Below are positions 52,780 through 62,533 of a stretch of 64,000 bases of DNA, in pieces. The stretch lies in NCBI GenBank assembly GCA_963810055.1, contig CAWEME010000025.1, forward strand, positions 5,346-69,345. The letters run 5' to 3'. Under the pieces are notes generated by a model that saw only the letters and a list, made by a program, of their open reading frames with translations, made no database searches and had not been told where the DNA came from. The number at the start of each line of letters is the position of its first letter. The first letter of the stretch is position 1. This DNA is from REEB95 sp963810055 (GTDB lineage: Bacteria; Pseudomonadota; Alphaproteobacteria; ATCC43930; CGMCC-115725). Made by a program: the position numbers and the translations under genes.

Positions 52780-55700
52780 ATGGGCCATTTTCTCGACCGG
52801 TTGAGCTACTTCACCCGCCTGCGCGAACCGTTCGCGGAGGGGCACGGCGAAACCCGCCGCGAGAACCGCGACTGGGAAGAGGGCTACCGCCAGCGCTGGC
52901 AGCACGACAAGATCGTACGCTCCACCCACGGCGTGAACTGCACTGGCTCGTGCAGCTGGAAGATCTACGTCAAGGGCGGCGTCGTCACCTGGGAAACCCA
53001 GCAGACCGACTATCCGCGCACGCGTCCAGGCATGCCCAACCACGAGCCGCGCGGCTGTTCGCGCGGCGCGTCCTACAGCTGGTATCTCTACAGCGCGAGC
53101 CGGCTCAAATATCCGATGGTGCGCGCGCCGCTGCTGCGGCTGTGGCGCGAGGCGCGCCAAACCATGGATCCGGTGGCGGCCTGGGCCTGGGTTTCGGGCG
53201 ACGCCGAACGCGCGCGATCGTTCAAAAGCATTCGCGGCCGCGGCGGCTTCGTGCGCTCGAGCTGGGACGAGGTCAACGAGATCGTCGCCGCCGCCAACAT
53301 CCACACCATTAAGGCCTTCGGGCCCGACCGCGTCGTGGGATTTTCGCCGATCCCGGCCATGTCGATGGTGTCCTATGCGGCCGGCTCGCGCTATCTCAGC
53401 CTGATCGGCGGCACGCTGATGTCGTTCTACGATTGGTATTGCGACCTGCCGCCGTCGAGCCCGCAGACCTGGGGCGAGCAGACCGACGTGCCGGAATCGG
53501 CCGATTGGTACAATTCCGGCTACATCATCGCCTGGGGCTCGAACGTGCCGCAGACGCGCACGCCGGACGCGCATTTCTTCACCGAGGCGCGCTACAACGG
53601 CACCAAGACGGTGGCGGTCACGCCCGACTATTCCGAGGTCGCCAAGCTCTCCGACATCTGGCTGCATCCGAAGCAAGGCACCGATGCGGCGCTGGCCATG
53701 GCGATGGGCCACGTCATCCTGCGCGAATTCTTCCTCGACCGCCAAGTGCCCTATTTCCAGGATTATTGCCGCCGTTACACCGACATGCCGATGCTGGTCC
53801 GCCTGGTGCGTCAGGGCGAGCGGTGGGTGCCGGACCGCACCCTGCGCGCGAGCGATTTTCCGGATGCGTTGGGACAGAAGGGAAATCCCGAATGGAAGAC
53901 GGCCGCGGTCGACGAGATTTCGGGTGAGATCGTGGCACCCCAAGGCTCGATCGGTTACCGCTGGCCGCAAGAGGGCGACGAGGGCGGCAAATGGAATCTG
54001 GAGGCCAAGGAAGGCGCCGCGGGCCGCGAGGTGAAGCTGGCGCTTTCGCTGATCGACCGGCGCGACGAGGTGCTGGCCGTCGCCTTCCCCTATTTCGGCA
54101 ATCAGCCGCATGAACATTTTACCGGCAACGACCAGGGCGGAGACGTGTTGCTGCGCAACGTGCCGGCGCGGAAGGTCAAGCTTGCCGATGGCGAGGCCTA
54201 CGTCGCCACGGTATTCGACCTGCTTTGCGCCAATTACGGGCTTGATCGCGGGCTCGGCGGCGAGGGCGCGCGCGCCTTTGGCGACAACCTCCCCTGCACG
54301 CCGGCCTGGCAGGAGCCGATTACCGGCGTGCCGGCCGACAAGGTGATCGCGGTGGCGCGCGGCTTCGCCGAGAACGCCGAGAAGACCAAGGGCCGTTCGA
54401 TGGTGATCATCGGCGCGGCGATGAACCACTGGTACCACCAGGACATGAACTATCGCGGCGTCATCAACATGCTGATGATGTGCGGCACGGTCGGCGTATC
54501 GGGCGGCGGTTGGGCGCATTACGTGGGGCAGGAGAAGCTGCGCCCGCAGACCGGCTGGACCGCGCTGGCCTTCGCGCTCGATTGGGCGCGGCCGCCGCGG
54601 CAGATGAACAGCACGTCGTTCTTCTATGCCCATTCCGACCAGTGGCGGTACGAGAAGCTGCGGGTGGACGAGCTGCTGTCGCCCTTGGCCGACCGGGCGC
54701 GTTATAGCGGCGGCATGATCGACCTGAACGTGCGCGCCGAGCGCATGGGCTGGCTGCCTTCGTCGCCTCAGCTCGGCGCCAATCCGCTCAAGGTCGCGGC
54801 CGAGGCGCGGGCGGCCGGCAAACCGGCGAAGGACTACGTCGCCGCGGAGCTCAAATCCGGCCGGTTGCGGATGGCCTGCGAGGACCCCGACAATCCGGTC
54901 AATTTCCCGCGCAATCTCTTCATCTGGCGGTCCAATTTGTTCGGCTCCTCCGGCAAGGGACACGAATATTTCCTGCGCCATTTCCTCGGCACCAACCACG
55001 GCCTCCAGGGCAAGGATTTGGGCGAAACCGGCGGCCAGAAGCCGGAAGAGGTCGTCTGGCGCGAGCCGGCGCCCGAAGGCAAGCTCGACCTCGTGGTCAC
55101 GATCGATTTCCGCATGTCCACGAGCTGCCTCTATTCCGACATCGTGCTGCCGACCGCCACCTGGTACGAAAAGAACGACCTCAACACCTCGGACATGCAC
55201 CCCTTCATCCACCCGCTTTCGGCGGCGGTCGATCCGGTCTGGGAATCGCGCAGCGACTGGGAAATCTACAAGGGGATCGCGCGTAAGTTTTCCGAACTCG
55301 TGCCCGGCCATCTCGGCGTCGAGCAGGACGTCGTGCTGACGCCGATCATGCACGACACGCCGGCCGAAATCGCCCAGCCCTTCGACGTGCGCGACTGGAA
55401 GAAGGGCGAATGCGAGCTCATCCCGGGCAAGACGGCGCCGCAAATCACGGTGGTCGAGCGCGATTATCCGAACACCTACCGGCGCTTCACCGCGCTCGGG
55501 CCGCTCATGGACAAGCTCGGCAACGGCGGCAAGGGAATAAGCTGGAACACCGAGGACGAGGTGAAGGGCCTGGCGCAGCTCAATTACACCGTCGCCGAAG
55601 GCCCGACCAAGGGCCGCCCGCGCATCGAAAGCGACATCGATGCGGCGGAGGTCATTCTCTATCTGGCGCCCGAGACCAACGGCCATGTCGCCGTCAAGGC

Positions 55701-56520
55701 CTGGGACGCGCTGTCGCGCGCCACGGGGCGCGAACATCGCCACTTGGCCGAGCCGCGCGCGGACGAGAAAATCCGCTTCCGCGACATCCAGGCGCAGCCG
55801 CGCAAGATCATCTCCTCGCCCACCTGGTCCGGCATCGAGAGCGAGCTTGTGAGCTACACCGCCGGCTACACCAACGTCCACGAGCTGATTCCGTGGCGCA
55901 CGCTGACCGGCCGCCAGCAATTCTACCAGGATCACCGCTGGCTGCGCGATTTCGGCGAAGGCTTCGCGTCATACCGGCCGCCGGTCGACACCCGCACGAT
56001 CGCGCCGCTCTTGGGCAAGCGCGGCAACGGCGAGAAGGAAATCGTCCTGAATTTCATCACTCCCCATCAGAAATGGGGAATCCATTCGACCTATACCGAC
56101 AATCTGCTGATGCTGACGCTGTCGCGCGGCGGACCGATCGTGTGGATTTCCGAAACCGACGCCGAGCAGGCTGGCATCGTCGACAACGATTGGATCGAGC
56201 TCTACAACATCAACGGCGCGATCACGGCCCGCGCCGTGGTGAGCCAGCGCGTTCACGTGGGCATGTGCCTCATGTATCACGCGCAGGAAAAAATCGTGAA
56301 CGTGCCGGGATCCGAGATCACCGGGCTGCGCGGCGGCATCCACAACTCGGTGACACGGACCGTTCTGAAGCCGACGCACATGGTCGGCGGTTACGCCCAG
56401 CTGTCCTACGGCTTCAACTATTACGGCACGGTTGGGTCAAACCGCGACGAATTCGTCATCCTGCGCAAGATGGTGCGGGTCGACTGGATGAACGCACCCG
56501 TGTCGAGCGCGGCCGAGTGA
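52780..56520 (+). CDS. narG: Membrane-bound nitrate reductase, alpha subunit
   Basis: 1246 residues, the molybdenum subunit of the NarGHI complex that reduces nitrate on the cytoplasmic face. The FS0 [4Fe-4S] cluster ligands are His50, Cys54, Cys58 and Cys93 (STHGVNCTGSCSWKIY, PRGCSRG). The Mo-bis-MGD ligand Asp lies near residue 220 in FYDWYCDLPPSSPQTWGEQ. The C-terminal dinucleotide-binding domain ends with RTVLKPTHMVGGYAQLSYG. There is no Tat signal, as usual for NarG. Length matches the family (about 1245). narH starts 13 bp downstream. Confidence 0.98.
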   Translation: MGHFLDRLSYFTRLREPFAEGHGETRRENRDWEEGYRQRWQHDKIVRSTHGVNCTGSCSWKIYVKGGVVTWETQQTDYPRTRPGMPNHEPRGCSRGASYSWYLYSASRLKYPMVRAPLLRLWREARQTMDPVAAWAWVSGDAERARSFKSIRGRGGFVRSSWDEVNEIVAAANIHTIKAFGPDRVVGFSPIPAMSMVSYAAGSRYLSLIGGTLMSFYDWYCDLPPSSPQTWGEQTDVPESADWYNSGYIIAWGSNVPQTRTPDAHFFTEARYNGTKTVAVTPDYSEVAKLSDIWLHPKQGTDAALAMAMGHVILREFFLDRQVPYFQDYCRRYTDMPMLVRLVRQGERWVPDRTLRASDFPDALGQKGNPEWKTAAVDEISGEIVAPQGSIGYRWPQEGDEGGKWNLEAKEGAAGREVKLALSLIDRRDEVLAVAFPYFGNQPHEHFTGNDQGGDVLLRNVPARKVKLADGEAYVATVFDLLCANYGLDRGLGGEGARAFGDNLPCTPAWQEPITGVPADKVIAVARGFAENAEKTKGRSMVIIGAAMNHWYHQDMNYRGVINMLMMCGTVGVSGGGWAHYVGQEKLRPQTGWTALAFALDWARPPRQMNSTSFFYAHSDQWRYEKLRVDELLSPLADRARYSGGMIDLNVRAERMGWLPSSPQLGANPLKVAAEARAAGKPAKDYVAAELKSGRLRMACEDPDNPVNFPRNLFIWRSNLFGSSGKGHEYFLRHFLGTNHGLQGKDLGETGGQKPEEVVWREPAPEGKLDLVVTIDFRMSTSCLYSDIVLPTATWYEKNDLNTSDMHPFIHPLSAAVDPVWESRSDWEIYKGIARKFSELVPGHLGVEQDVVLTPIMHDTPAEIAQPFDVRDWKKGECELIPGKTAPQITVVERDYPNTYRRFTALGPLMDKLGNGGKGISWNTEDEVKGLAQLNYTVAEGPTKGRPRIESDIDAAEVILYLAPETNGHVAVKAWDALSRATGREHRHLAEPRADEKIRFRDIQAQPRKIISSPTWSGIESELVSYTAGYTNVHELIPWRTLTGRQQFYQDHRWLRDFGEGFASYRPPVDTRTIAPLLGKRGNGEKEIVLNFITPHQKWGIHSTYTDNLLMLTLSRGGPIVWISETDAEQAGIVDNDWIELYNINGAITARAVVSQRVHVGMCLMYHAQEKIVNVPGSEITGLRGGIHNSVTRTVLKPTHMVGGYAQLSYGFNYYGTVGSNRDEFVILRKMVRVDWMNAPVSSAAE

Positions 56521-56533
56521 CGGGAGGAATGCG

Positions 56534-58066
56534 ATGAAAATCCGCGCGCAGATCGCGATGGTGTTGAACCTCGACAAGTGCATCGGTTGCCACACCTGTT
56601 CGGTCACGTGCAAGAACGTGTGGACGTCGCGTCCGGGCATGGAATACGCCTGGTTCAACAACGTCGAAACCAAGCCCGGCATCGGCTATCCGAAGGATTG
56701 GGAGAATCAGGAGCGCTGGCGCGGCGGCTGGGAGCGCAAGCGCAACGGCAAGATCGCGCCGAAACAGGGCGGCAAGTGGGCGATCCTCGCCAACATTTTC
56801 GCCAACCCGAACCTGCCCGAGATCGACGACTACTACGAGCCCTTCACCTTCGACTACGAGTACCTCCAAACCGCGCCGCAATTGGCGACCGCGCCGGTCG
56901 CGCGCCCGATATCGCTGGTCAGCGGCCGTTTGATGGACAAGATCGAATGGGGACCCAATTGGGAGGAAATCCTCGGCGGCGAATTCGCCAAGCGCTCGCA
57001 GGACTACAACTTCGACCAGGTGCAGAAGGACATCTACGGCGAGTTCGAAAACACCTTCATGATGTATCTGCCGCGGCTGTGCGAGCATTGCCTCAATCCG
57101 AGCTGCGTCGCCTCTTGTCCCTCGGGCTCGATCTACAAGCGCGAGGAGGACGGCATCGTCCTGATCGACCAGGACAAGTGCCGCGGCTGGCGCATGTGCG
57201 TCTCGGGCTGTCCGTACAAGAAGATCTATTACAACTGGACGACGGGCAAGGCGGAGAAGTGCATCTTCTGTTATCCGCGCATCGAAGCCGGCCAGCCGAC
57301 CGTCTGCTCCGAGACCTGCGTCGGCCGCATCCGCTATCTCGGCGTGCTGCTCTACGACGCCGACGGCATCGAGCGCGCCGCGGCCACGGAACGGCCCGAG
57401 GATTTGTACGAGGCGCAGCTGGCCTTGTTCCTCGATCCGAACGATCCCAAGATCGAGGCCGAGGCGCGGTCCAACGGCGTGCCCGAAGCGTGGCTCGAGG
57501 CGGCCAAGCGATCTCCCGCCTACAAGATGGCTGTCGAATGGAAGATCGCCTTTCCGCTCCATCCCGAATACCGCACCATGCCGATGGTGTGGTACGTGCC
57601 GCCGCTGTCGCCGATCCAGTCGCACGCCAATGCCGGCCATGTCGGCGCGGCGGGCGAGCTGCCGGACGTGCGCTCGCTGCGCATCCCGATCCGTTATCTC
57701 GCCAATCTGCTGACCGCCGGCGCCGAGGCGCCGGTCGTCTCGGCGCTCGAACGCATGCTGGCGATGCGCGCATTCTACCGCGGCCGGCAATTGGGCGCCG
57801 GCGACAATCTGGCGGTGCTCGAACAAGCCGGGATCACGCTGGCGCAGGTCGAGGAGATGCACCGCTATCTCTCGATCGCCAATTACGAGGACCGCTTCGT
57901 GATCCCGACGTCGCATCGCGAGGAGGCGGAGAACGCCTATGCCCTGCGCGGCGCTTGCGGCTTTTCCTTCGGCAATGGCTGCGACGCGGGCGAGGCCAAA
58001 TCGAGCCTGTTCGGCGGCAAGATGGGCCAGAAGAAGGCCGTTCCGATCCGCATGCTGGACCATTGA
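56534..58066 (+). CDS. narH: Nitrate reductase, beta (iron-sulphur) subunit
   Basis: 510 residues carrying electrons from NarI to NarG. Four cysteine groups are visible: C16-I-G-C19-H-T-C22-S-V-T-C26, CEHCLNPSCVASCPSG, CRGWRMCVSGCPYKK and CIFCYPRIEAGQPTVCSETC. The Trp in place of a Cys in CRGWRMC is the hallmark of the [3Fe-4S] cluster. A ribosome-binding site (GGGAGGAA) sits just before ATG 56534. narJ follows 11 bp after the stop. Confidence 0.98.
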   Translation: MKIRAQIAMVLNLDKCIGCHTCSVTCKNVWTSRPGMEYAWFNNVETKPGIGYPKDWENQERWRGGWERKRNGKIAPKQGGKWAILANIFANPNLPEIDDYYEPFTFDYEYLQTAPQLATAPVARPISLVSGRLMDKIEWGPNWEEILGGEFAKRSQDYNFDQVQKDIYGEFENTFMMYLPRLCEHCLNPSCVASCPSGSIYKREEDGIVLIDQDKCRGWRMCVSGCPYKKIYYNWTTGKAEKCIFCYPRIEAGQPTVCSETCVGRIRYLGVLLYDADGIERAAATERPEDLYEAQLALFLDPNDPKIEAEARSNGVPEAWLEAAKRSPAYKMAVEWKIAFPLHPEYRTMPMVWYVPPLSPIQSHANAGHVGAAGELPDVRSLRIPIRYLANLLTAGAEAPVVSALERMLAMRAFYRGRQLGAGDNLAVLEQAGITLAQVEEMHRYLSIANYEDRFVIPTSHREEAENAYALRGACGFSFGNGCDAGEAKSSLFGGKMGQKKAVPIRMLDH

Positions 58067-58077
58067 GGGGGCCGCCG

Positions 58078-58731
58078 ATGACCGATTCACCGATGATCGT
58101 CCTGCGCGCGCTCGGCGCCCTGCTGACCTACCCGGGCCTCGAATTGCGCGACGCCTTGCCCGAGATCGGCGAGGCCCTGCGCGTCTCGCCGCTGCTTTCG
58201 CCGCCGGACCGCGCCGCGCTTCAAGGGCTGGTCGAGCTTTTGAGCGGCGCCGATCCTTTTTGGGCCGAGGAGCGATATGTGGAGCTGTTCGACCGCGGCC
58301 GCGCCACCTCGCTCCATTTGTTCGAACACGTCCATGGCGACACCCGCGCGCGTGGCGACGCCATGGTCGATCTTAAGACGGTCTATGAACGCGCCGGGTT
58401 TCGCCTCGCCGCCAACGAGCTGCCCGACTATCTGCCCGTCGTTCTGGAATATTTGAGCTGCCGGGACAAGGCCGAGACCAAGGACATGCTCGGCGATTGC
58501 GCACACGTATTGCGCGCGGTGGGCGAGACGCTGCTGCAACGCGGTAGTGGCTACAGCGCGGTCTTCGCGGCTTTGCTGAGCATCGCCGGCGAATCCGGGC
58601 TTGACCGCAAAGCCGCGTCCCGTCGCGCGGCTGAAACCGAGGATCTGGACCGCGAATGGGTCGAGCAGCCTGCCTTCGGACCGCAAATGCCGGTTGCAGG
58701 AAACGCTACGTCTAATATCGGGAGGTCGTGA
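58078..58731 (+). CDS. narJ: Nitrate reductase assembly chaperone
   Basis: 217-residue all-helical TorD/DmsD-type chaperone that binds apo-NarG so the Mo cofactor can be inserted before membrane docking. Typical features are LRALGALLTYPGLELRDALPEIGEAL, EERYVELFDRGRATSLHLFEHVHGDTRARG and AANELPDYLPVVLEYLS. The stop overlaps the narI ATG by one base (TGATG). Confidence 0.95.
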   Translation: MTDSPMIVLRALGALLTYPGLELRDALPEIGEALRVSPLLSPPDRAALQGLVELLSGADPFWAEERYVELFDRGRATSLHLFEHVHGDTRARGDAMVDLKTVYERAGFRLAANELPDYLPVVLEYLSCRDKAETKDMLGDCAHVLRAVGETLLQRGSGYSAVFAALLSIAGESGLDRKAASRRAAETEDLDREWVEQPAFGPQMPVAGNATSNIGRS

Positions 58732-59432
58732 TGGATTTTGCCGTCTATCTCAACGAGTTCTTTTTCGGCATCTATCCGTACCTCGCGCTGTCCGTTCTGC
58801 TGCTGGGCTGCCTCATCCGCTTCGACCGCGAGCCCTTTACCTGGAAGAGCGATTCCTCGCAGCTTCTGCGCAAAGGTCAGCTGCGCGTCGGCTCCAACCT
58901 CTTTCACTATGGCGTTTTGGTCGTGGTCGCCGGCCATTTCGTGGGATTTCTGGCGCCGGACTGGATTGTCCGCTGGGCGCTCGATCCGGCGCAGCACCAA
59001 CTCCTTGCCATGGCGGTGGGCGGAATCGCCGGGGCGATCGCGATCGTGGGCCTGTCGTTGCTGATCCACCGGCGCTTGGCCGACCCGCGAATCCGCCACA
59101 ACAGCCGCAAATGGGACATCGCCATCATCTTCATGCTGTGGCTCCAGCTGGCGCTGGGGCTGCTGACGGTGCCGCTGTCTGCGCAGCATATGGATGGCGC
59201 TTTGTTCGAAGTGATGACGAGCTATGTGAAAGGCATCGTCACCTTCCAGCGCGGCATGGCCGATCTGCTCGCCGGCACGCCGCTGATCTATCGGCTGCAC
59301 ATATTGCTCGGGTTCACCATCTTCCTGGTGTCGCCCTTCACGCGCATGGTCCATATCTGGAGCGGCGCCGGCGCGCTGGCTTATCTCTTCCGCCCCTATC
59401 AGATCGTGCGCACCCGCCGGTCGGGCCCGTAG
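58731..59432 (+). CDS. narI: Nitrate reductase, gamma (cytochrome b) subunit
   Basis: 233 residues, five membrane segments. The NarI start is MDFAVYLNEFFFGIYPYLAL; haem-ligand histidines lie in SNLFHYGVLVVVAGHFVGF and in RLHILLGFTIFLVSPFTRMVHIWSG. It takes electrons from quinol at the periplasmic side. GGAGG (58721-58725) at a five-base spacing favours ATG 58731 over the GTG three bases earlier. Confidence 0.97.
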   Translation: MDFAVYLNEFFFGIYPYLALSVLLLGCLIRFDREPFTWKSDSSQLLRKGQLRVGSNLFHYGVLVVVAGHFVGFLAPDWIVRWALDPAQHQLLAMAVGGIAGAIAIVGLSLLIHRRLADPRIRHNSRKWDIAIIFMLWLQLALGLLTVPLSAQHMDGALFEVMTSYVKGIVTFQRGMADLLAGTPLIYRLHILLGFTIFLVSPFTRMVHIWSGAGALAYLFRPYQIVRTRRSGP

Positions 59433-59437
59433 CGATC

Positions 59438-60169
59438 ATGGACAGCCCTCCGGACGGCATCTCCGTCAACGGCATCGCGGTCGATCCCGCCGGCTTGCCT
59501 TCGCCCGCGGTCGCGGCGGTGCGCGAATTGCTGCGCCAGCGCGCCGCGGCGTTGGGCTTGCTTGCATCCTCCAGCAAAGACGAGGATGTTGCGCGCGCGA
59601 TCGAGCAGGTGCTCGAGCGCGAGGTCGCGATCCCCTCGGCCACCGAAGAGGAATGCCGCCGTTATTACGACGCGCACTGCGACTCTTTCCGCAGCGGCGA
59701 TCTCGTTTTCGCCCGGCACATCCTGTTCCAGATCACGCCCGGCAGCCCGCTCGACCTGGTGCGCGCCAAGGCGGAACAGACCCTGACGCACGTGGCGACA
59801 AATCCGAAGTCCTTCGAGGAATCAGCCCGTACGCTGTCCAACTGCCCTTCGGGGCAGCATGGCGGCAATCTCGGCCAGATCGGCCGTGGCGACACGGTGC
59901 CGGAATTCGAGCAGGCGCTGTTCGCGGATGGTTGGATCGGCATCCTGCCGCGGCTGATCAAGACGCGTTACGGCTTCCACATCGTTTCGGTTGACCGCCG
60001 CTTGGAAGGAGAAATCCTGCCCTTCGAGGCAGTGCGCCAGCGCATCGCCGATGTCTTGACGGCGCGCGTTCAGGAGACGGCGCTGCGGCAGTATGTGCGC
60101 CTGCTGGCGGGCCAGGCCGATATCCGGGGCGTCGATCTCAACCCTGCATCAACGCCGCTGGTGCAATAA
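59438..60169 (+). CDS. Parvulin-type peptidyl-prolyl isomerase (NifM-like) of the nar operon
   Basis: 243 residues without a signal peptide, so cytoplasmic. A helical N-terminal part is followed by a PpiC/rotamase domain (FARHILFQITPG, FEESARTLSNCPSGQHGGNLGQIGRGDTVPEFEQALF, KTRYGFHIVSVDRR). It starts 5 bp after narI, so it belongs to the operon. NifM-like parvulins help mature nitrogenase, and homologues also occur in nar clusters, where a role in folding NarGH is likely but is my inference. Confidence 0.85.
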   Translation: MDSPPDGISVNGIAVDPAGLPSPAVAAVRELLRQRAAALGLLASSSKDEDVARAIEQVLEREVAIPSATEEECRRYYDAHCDSFRSGDLVFARHILFQITPGSPLDLVRAKAEQTLTHVATNPKSFEESARTLSNCPSGQHGGNLGQIGRGDTVPEFEQALFADGWIGILPRLIKTRYGFHIVSVDRRLEGEILPFEAVRQRIADVLTARVQETALRQYVRLLAGQADIRGVDLNPASTPLVQ

Positions 60170-60194
60170 GCTGAGGCGGTAGATCCAACCGGGG

Positions 60195-60923
60195 ATGTCG
60201 ATGAGAATATTTCTGGCCGGTGCGAGCGGCGTAATCGGCCGGTTGCTGGTGCCGCTGTTGTGCGCAGCCGGTCATTCGGTTGTTGGAACGACGCGCGCGC
60301 CAGCCAAGGTGGCCGCCTTGCGCGCGCTCGGCGCCCAACCGGTGGTGGTCGATGCGTTCGACGCGCCTGCGCTCGCGCGCGCGGTCGCGGCCGCGGCGCC
60401 GCATGTTGTGATCCACCAGCTAACCGATTTGCCGAACGCGCCGGGCACGCCCGGCTACGAGGCCGGCCTCGAACGCAATGTGCGCTTGCGCATCGACGGC
60501 ACCCGTAATCTAGTTGCCGCGGCCAGGGAGGCCGGCGTGAAGCGATTGATTGCGCAAAGCATCGCCTTCGTTTACGCCCCCGGACCAGGCGCCCGCGTCG
60601 AATCCGACCCACTTGATCTGGCCGCTATCGGTGCGCGCAAGCGTTCAGTGGAAGGCGTCACCGCGCTCGAACAGGCGACGCTTTCGATGCCGGAAGGGAT
60701 CGTGCTGCGTTACGGATATTTGTACGGGCCGGGCACATGGTTCGAAAAAGAAGCGCGCGCGAAGCCGGCGCTCTTTGTAAACGCCGCGGCGCAGGCGGCG
60801 CTGCTTGCACTCACCAAAGGCCAGCCCGGCGTCTACAATGTTGCGGAAGACGACGGCGCGGTGTCGAGCGAGAAAGCGCGGCGCGAACTTGGTTTCGATC
60901 CGGGTTTCCGTATCAAGCAATAA
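60195..60923 (+). CDS. NAD(P)-dependent epimerase/dehydratase (extended SDR)
   Basis: 242 residues with the Rossmann motif GASGVIG at 10-16 (MRIFLAGASGVIGRLLVPLL), HQLTDLPNAPGTPGY, the Ser-x-Tyr region RLIAQSIAFVYAPG, and GIVLRYGYLYGPGTW. No substrate can be named. It is shorter than many relatives between YGPGTW and the C-terminal NVAEDDGAVSS, but the ends match. ATG 60201 is an equally good start. It lies 25 bp after the PPIase gene but probably has its own expression, since its role seems unrelated. Confidence 0.8.
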   Translation: MSMRIFLAGASGVIGRLLVPLLCAAGHSVVGTTRAPAKVAALRALGAQPVVVDAFDAPALARAVAAAAPHVVIHQLTDLPNAPGTPGYEAGLERNVRLRIDGTRNLVAAAREAGVKRLIAQSIAFVYAPGPGARVESDPLDLAAIGARKRSVEGVTALEQATLSMPEGIVLRYGYLYGPGTWFEKEARAKPALFVNAAAQAALLALTKGQPGVYNVAEDDGAVSSEKARRELGFDPGFRIKQ

Positions 60924-61149
60924 TTCTTAGTCGCTCCGAAACGCGCCGATGGTGACCCTTTCAAAACTGCCTGCCGAAAAACATCCGGCGCCCATTATCG
61001 TCCCATGCTGTCTCGAACCTTCGGTCCCGCTCCACGCCGCCATTGCCGCAATGCGCTTGCCGTGAAATAACGTTCCGTCCAAACCGCCGGTGGCGGGCCG
61101 ATCACGGGGCACACCCGCGAAGGCGGACGTGACATGGGGGGAGAATTCA

Positions 61150-62385
61150 ATGAACGCAGCCGACGCGTCGCTGATCGATACCGGCGGTACCGCCTGGGTA
61201 CTCGTCGCCTCCGCCCTGGTCCTGTTCATGACCTTGCCCGGCCTGGCGCTGTTCTATGGCGGGCTGGTGCGGGCGCGCAATTTTCTCTCCATCATGATGC
61301 ATTGCTTTGCCATCTGCTGCATCGTTTCGGTGATTTGGGGACTCTTCGGCTACAGTCTCGCTTTCGGCGAGGGCGGCGCCTTGATCGGCCCGCTCGGCAA
61401 GGCCTTCCTTGCGCATCTCGGCGACAAGAAGCTGCCCGGCAATCTGCCCGAGATCGTTTTCGTCCTCTTCCAGATGACCTTCGCCATCATCACGCCGGCG
61501 CTCATCATCGGCTCTTTTCCCGAGCGCGTGCGCTTCAGCTTCGTCGCCATTTTCTCCGCCCTCTGGCTCGTGATCGTCTTTCTGCCGATCGCGCATTGGA
61601 TCTGGGGTGGCGGCTGGCTCGCCCAGCAAGGCGTCCTGGATTTCGCGGGCGGAATCGTCGTCCACACCACGGCAGGCGTCTCGGCCCTCGTGGCGGCAAC
61701 CGTAATCGGTCCGCGCCGTGGCTTTCCGCGCAACCTGATGCCGCCGCACAACCCCGGATTGACCATGGCCGGCGCCGGCATGCTCTGGGTCGGCTGGTTC
61801 GGCTTCAACGGCGGCAGCGCCCTTGCCGCCAATGCCGCGGCCGGATCGGCGATCCTCGCGACCCATTTCGCGGCTTCGACCGCGGCGCTGACATGGATCG
61901 CGATCGAGTGGCTGCGCATCGGCAAGCCGACCTCGGTGGGTCTCGTCACCGGCGCCGTCGCGGGGCTCGCCACCATCACGCCTGCCTCGGGATTCGTCGG
62001 CCCGATGGGCGGCATGGTCATCGGCATCGCCGGCGGCGCATTCTGCTGCTTGGCCACCGGTTTGGTGAAGCAACGCTTTAAGTTCGACGATTCCTTGGAC
62101 GTCTTCGCCGTGCATGGGGTCGGGGGCATGCTCGGCTCGATTCTGGTGGCGATCTTCGTCAGCCGGGATCTCGGCGGCGTCGGCTATGGCGCGGGGTTGG
62201 ACATGACAAAGCAGTTCGTCACGCAAATCGTGGCTGTATGCGCCGCCGCCGCGTGGTCGGGCTGCGCCACCTTCGTCCTGGTGAAGCTGCTCGCCGTCGT
62301 CACCGGGCTGCGCGTGACCGCGGAGGAGGAAGAGGACGGCCTCGACTTCTCGACCCACGGCGAGAGCGCCTACGATCACAGTTGA
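61150..62385 (+). CDS. amtB: Ammonium transporter (Amt family)
   Basis: 411 residues, 11 membrane segments. The pore histidines are His172 (GIVVHTTAGVSALVAA) and His322 (DVFAVHGVGGMLGS). The early signature ALFYGGLVRARNFLSIMMHCF and the Asp164 structural residue are present. It imports ammonium, usually under PII (GlnK) control, but no glnK gene is adjacent. ATG 61150 follows GGGGGAGAA. The 226 bp upstream hold no gene. Confidence 0.95.
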   Translation: MNAADASLIDTGGTAWVLVASALVLFMTLPGLALFYGGLVRARNFLSIMMHCFAICCIVSVIWGLFGYSLAFGEGGALIGPLGKAFLAHLGDKKLPGNLPEIVFVLFQMTFAIITPALIIGSFPERVRFSFVAIFSALWLVIVFLPIAHWIWGGGWLAQQGVLDFAGGIVVHTTAGVSALVAATVIGPRRGFPRNLMPPHNPGLTMAGAGMLWVGWFGFNGGSALAANAAAGSAILATHFAASTAALTWIAIEWLRIGKPTSVGLVTGAVAGLATITPASGFVGPMGGMVIGIAGGAFCCLATGLVKQRFKFDDSLDVFAVHGVGGMLGSILVAIFVSRDLGGVGYGAGLDMTKQFVTQIVAVCAAAAWSGCATFVLVKLLAVVTGLRVTAEEEEDGLDFSTHGESAYDHS

Positions 62386-62458
62386 TCCTTCGACGCTTGT
62401 TCAGCTAACTGGTCGTTCGGTCGATTTTACAGTATTGCTATAAACGACGAGGATCCAT

Positions 62459-62483
62459 GCGCTTAGCCCTCAAGGGCAAGCGC
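62459..62483 (+). terminator. Hairpin after the ammonium transporter gene
   Basis: GCGCTT-A-GCCCT, a two-base loop CA, AGGGC-AAGCGC: an 11-bp stem with one bulged base, about 75 bp after the amtB stop. No T tract follows, so it may be a weak or Rho-assisted terminator. Confidence 0.35.
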
Positions 62484-62533
62484 GCCTGCTAAACTGCAGG
62501 GAAGTGTCTAAAAAATATCAGGGGAGTCGGGCG

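Noticed and set aside
61010..61090. Sigma-54 promoter before the ammonium transporter gene
   Set aside because: A TGCCGC...TTGC pattern is present, but the -24 element lacks the required GG; the match is too weak to report.
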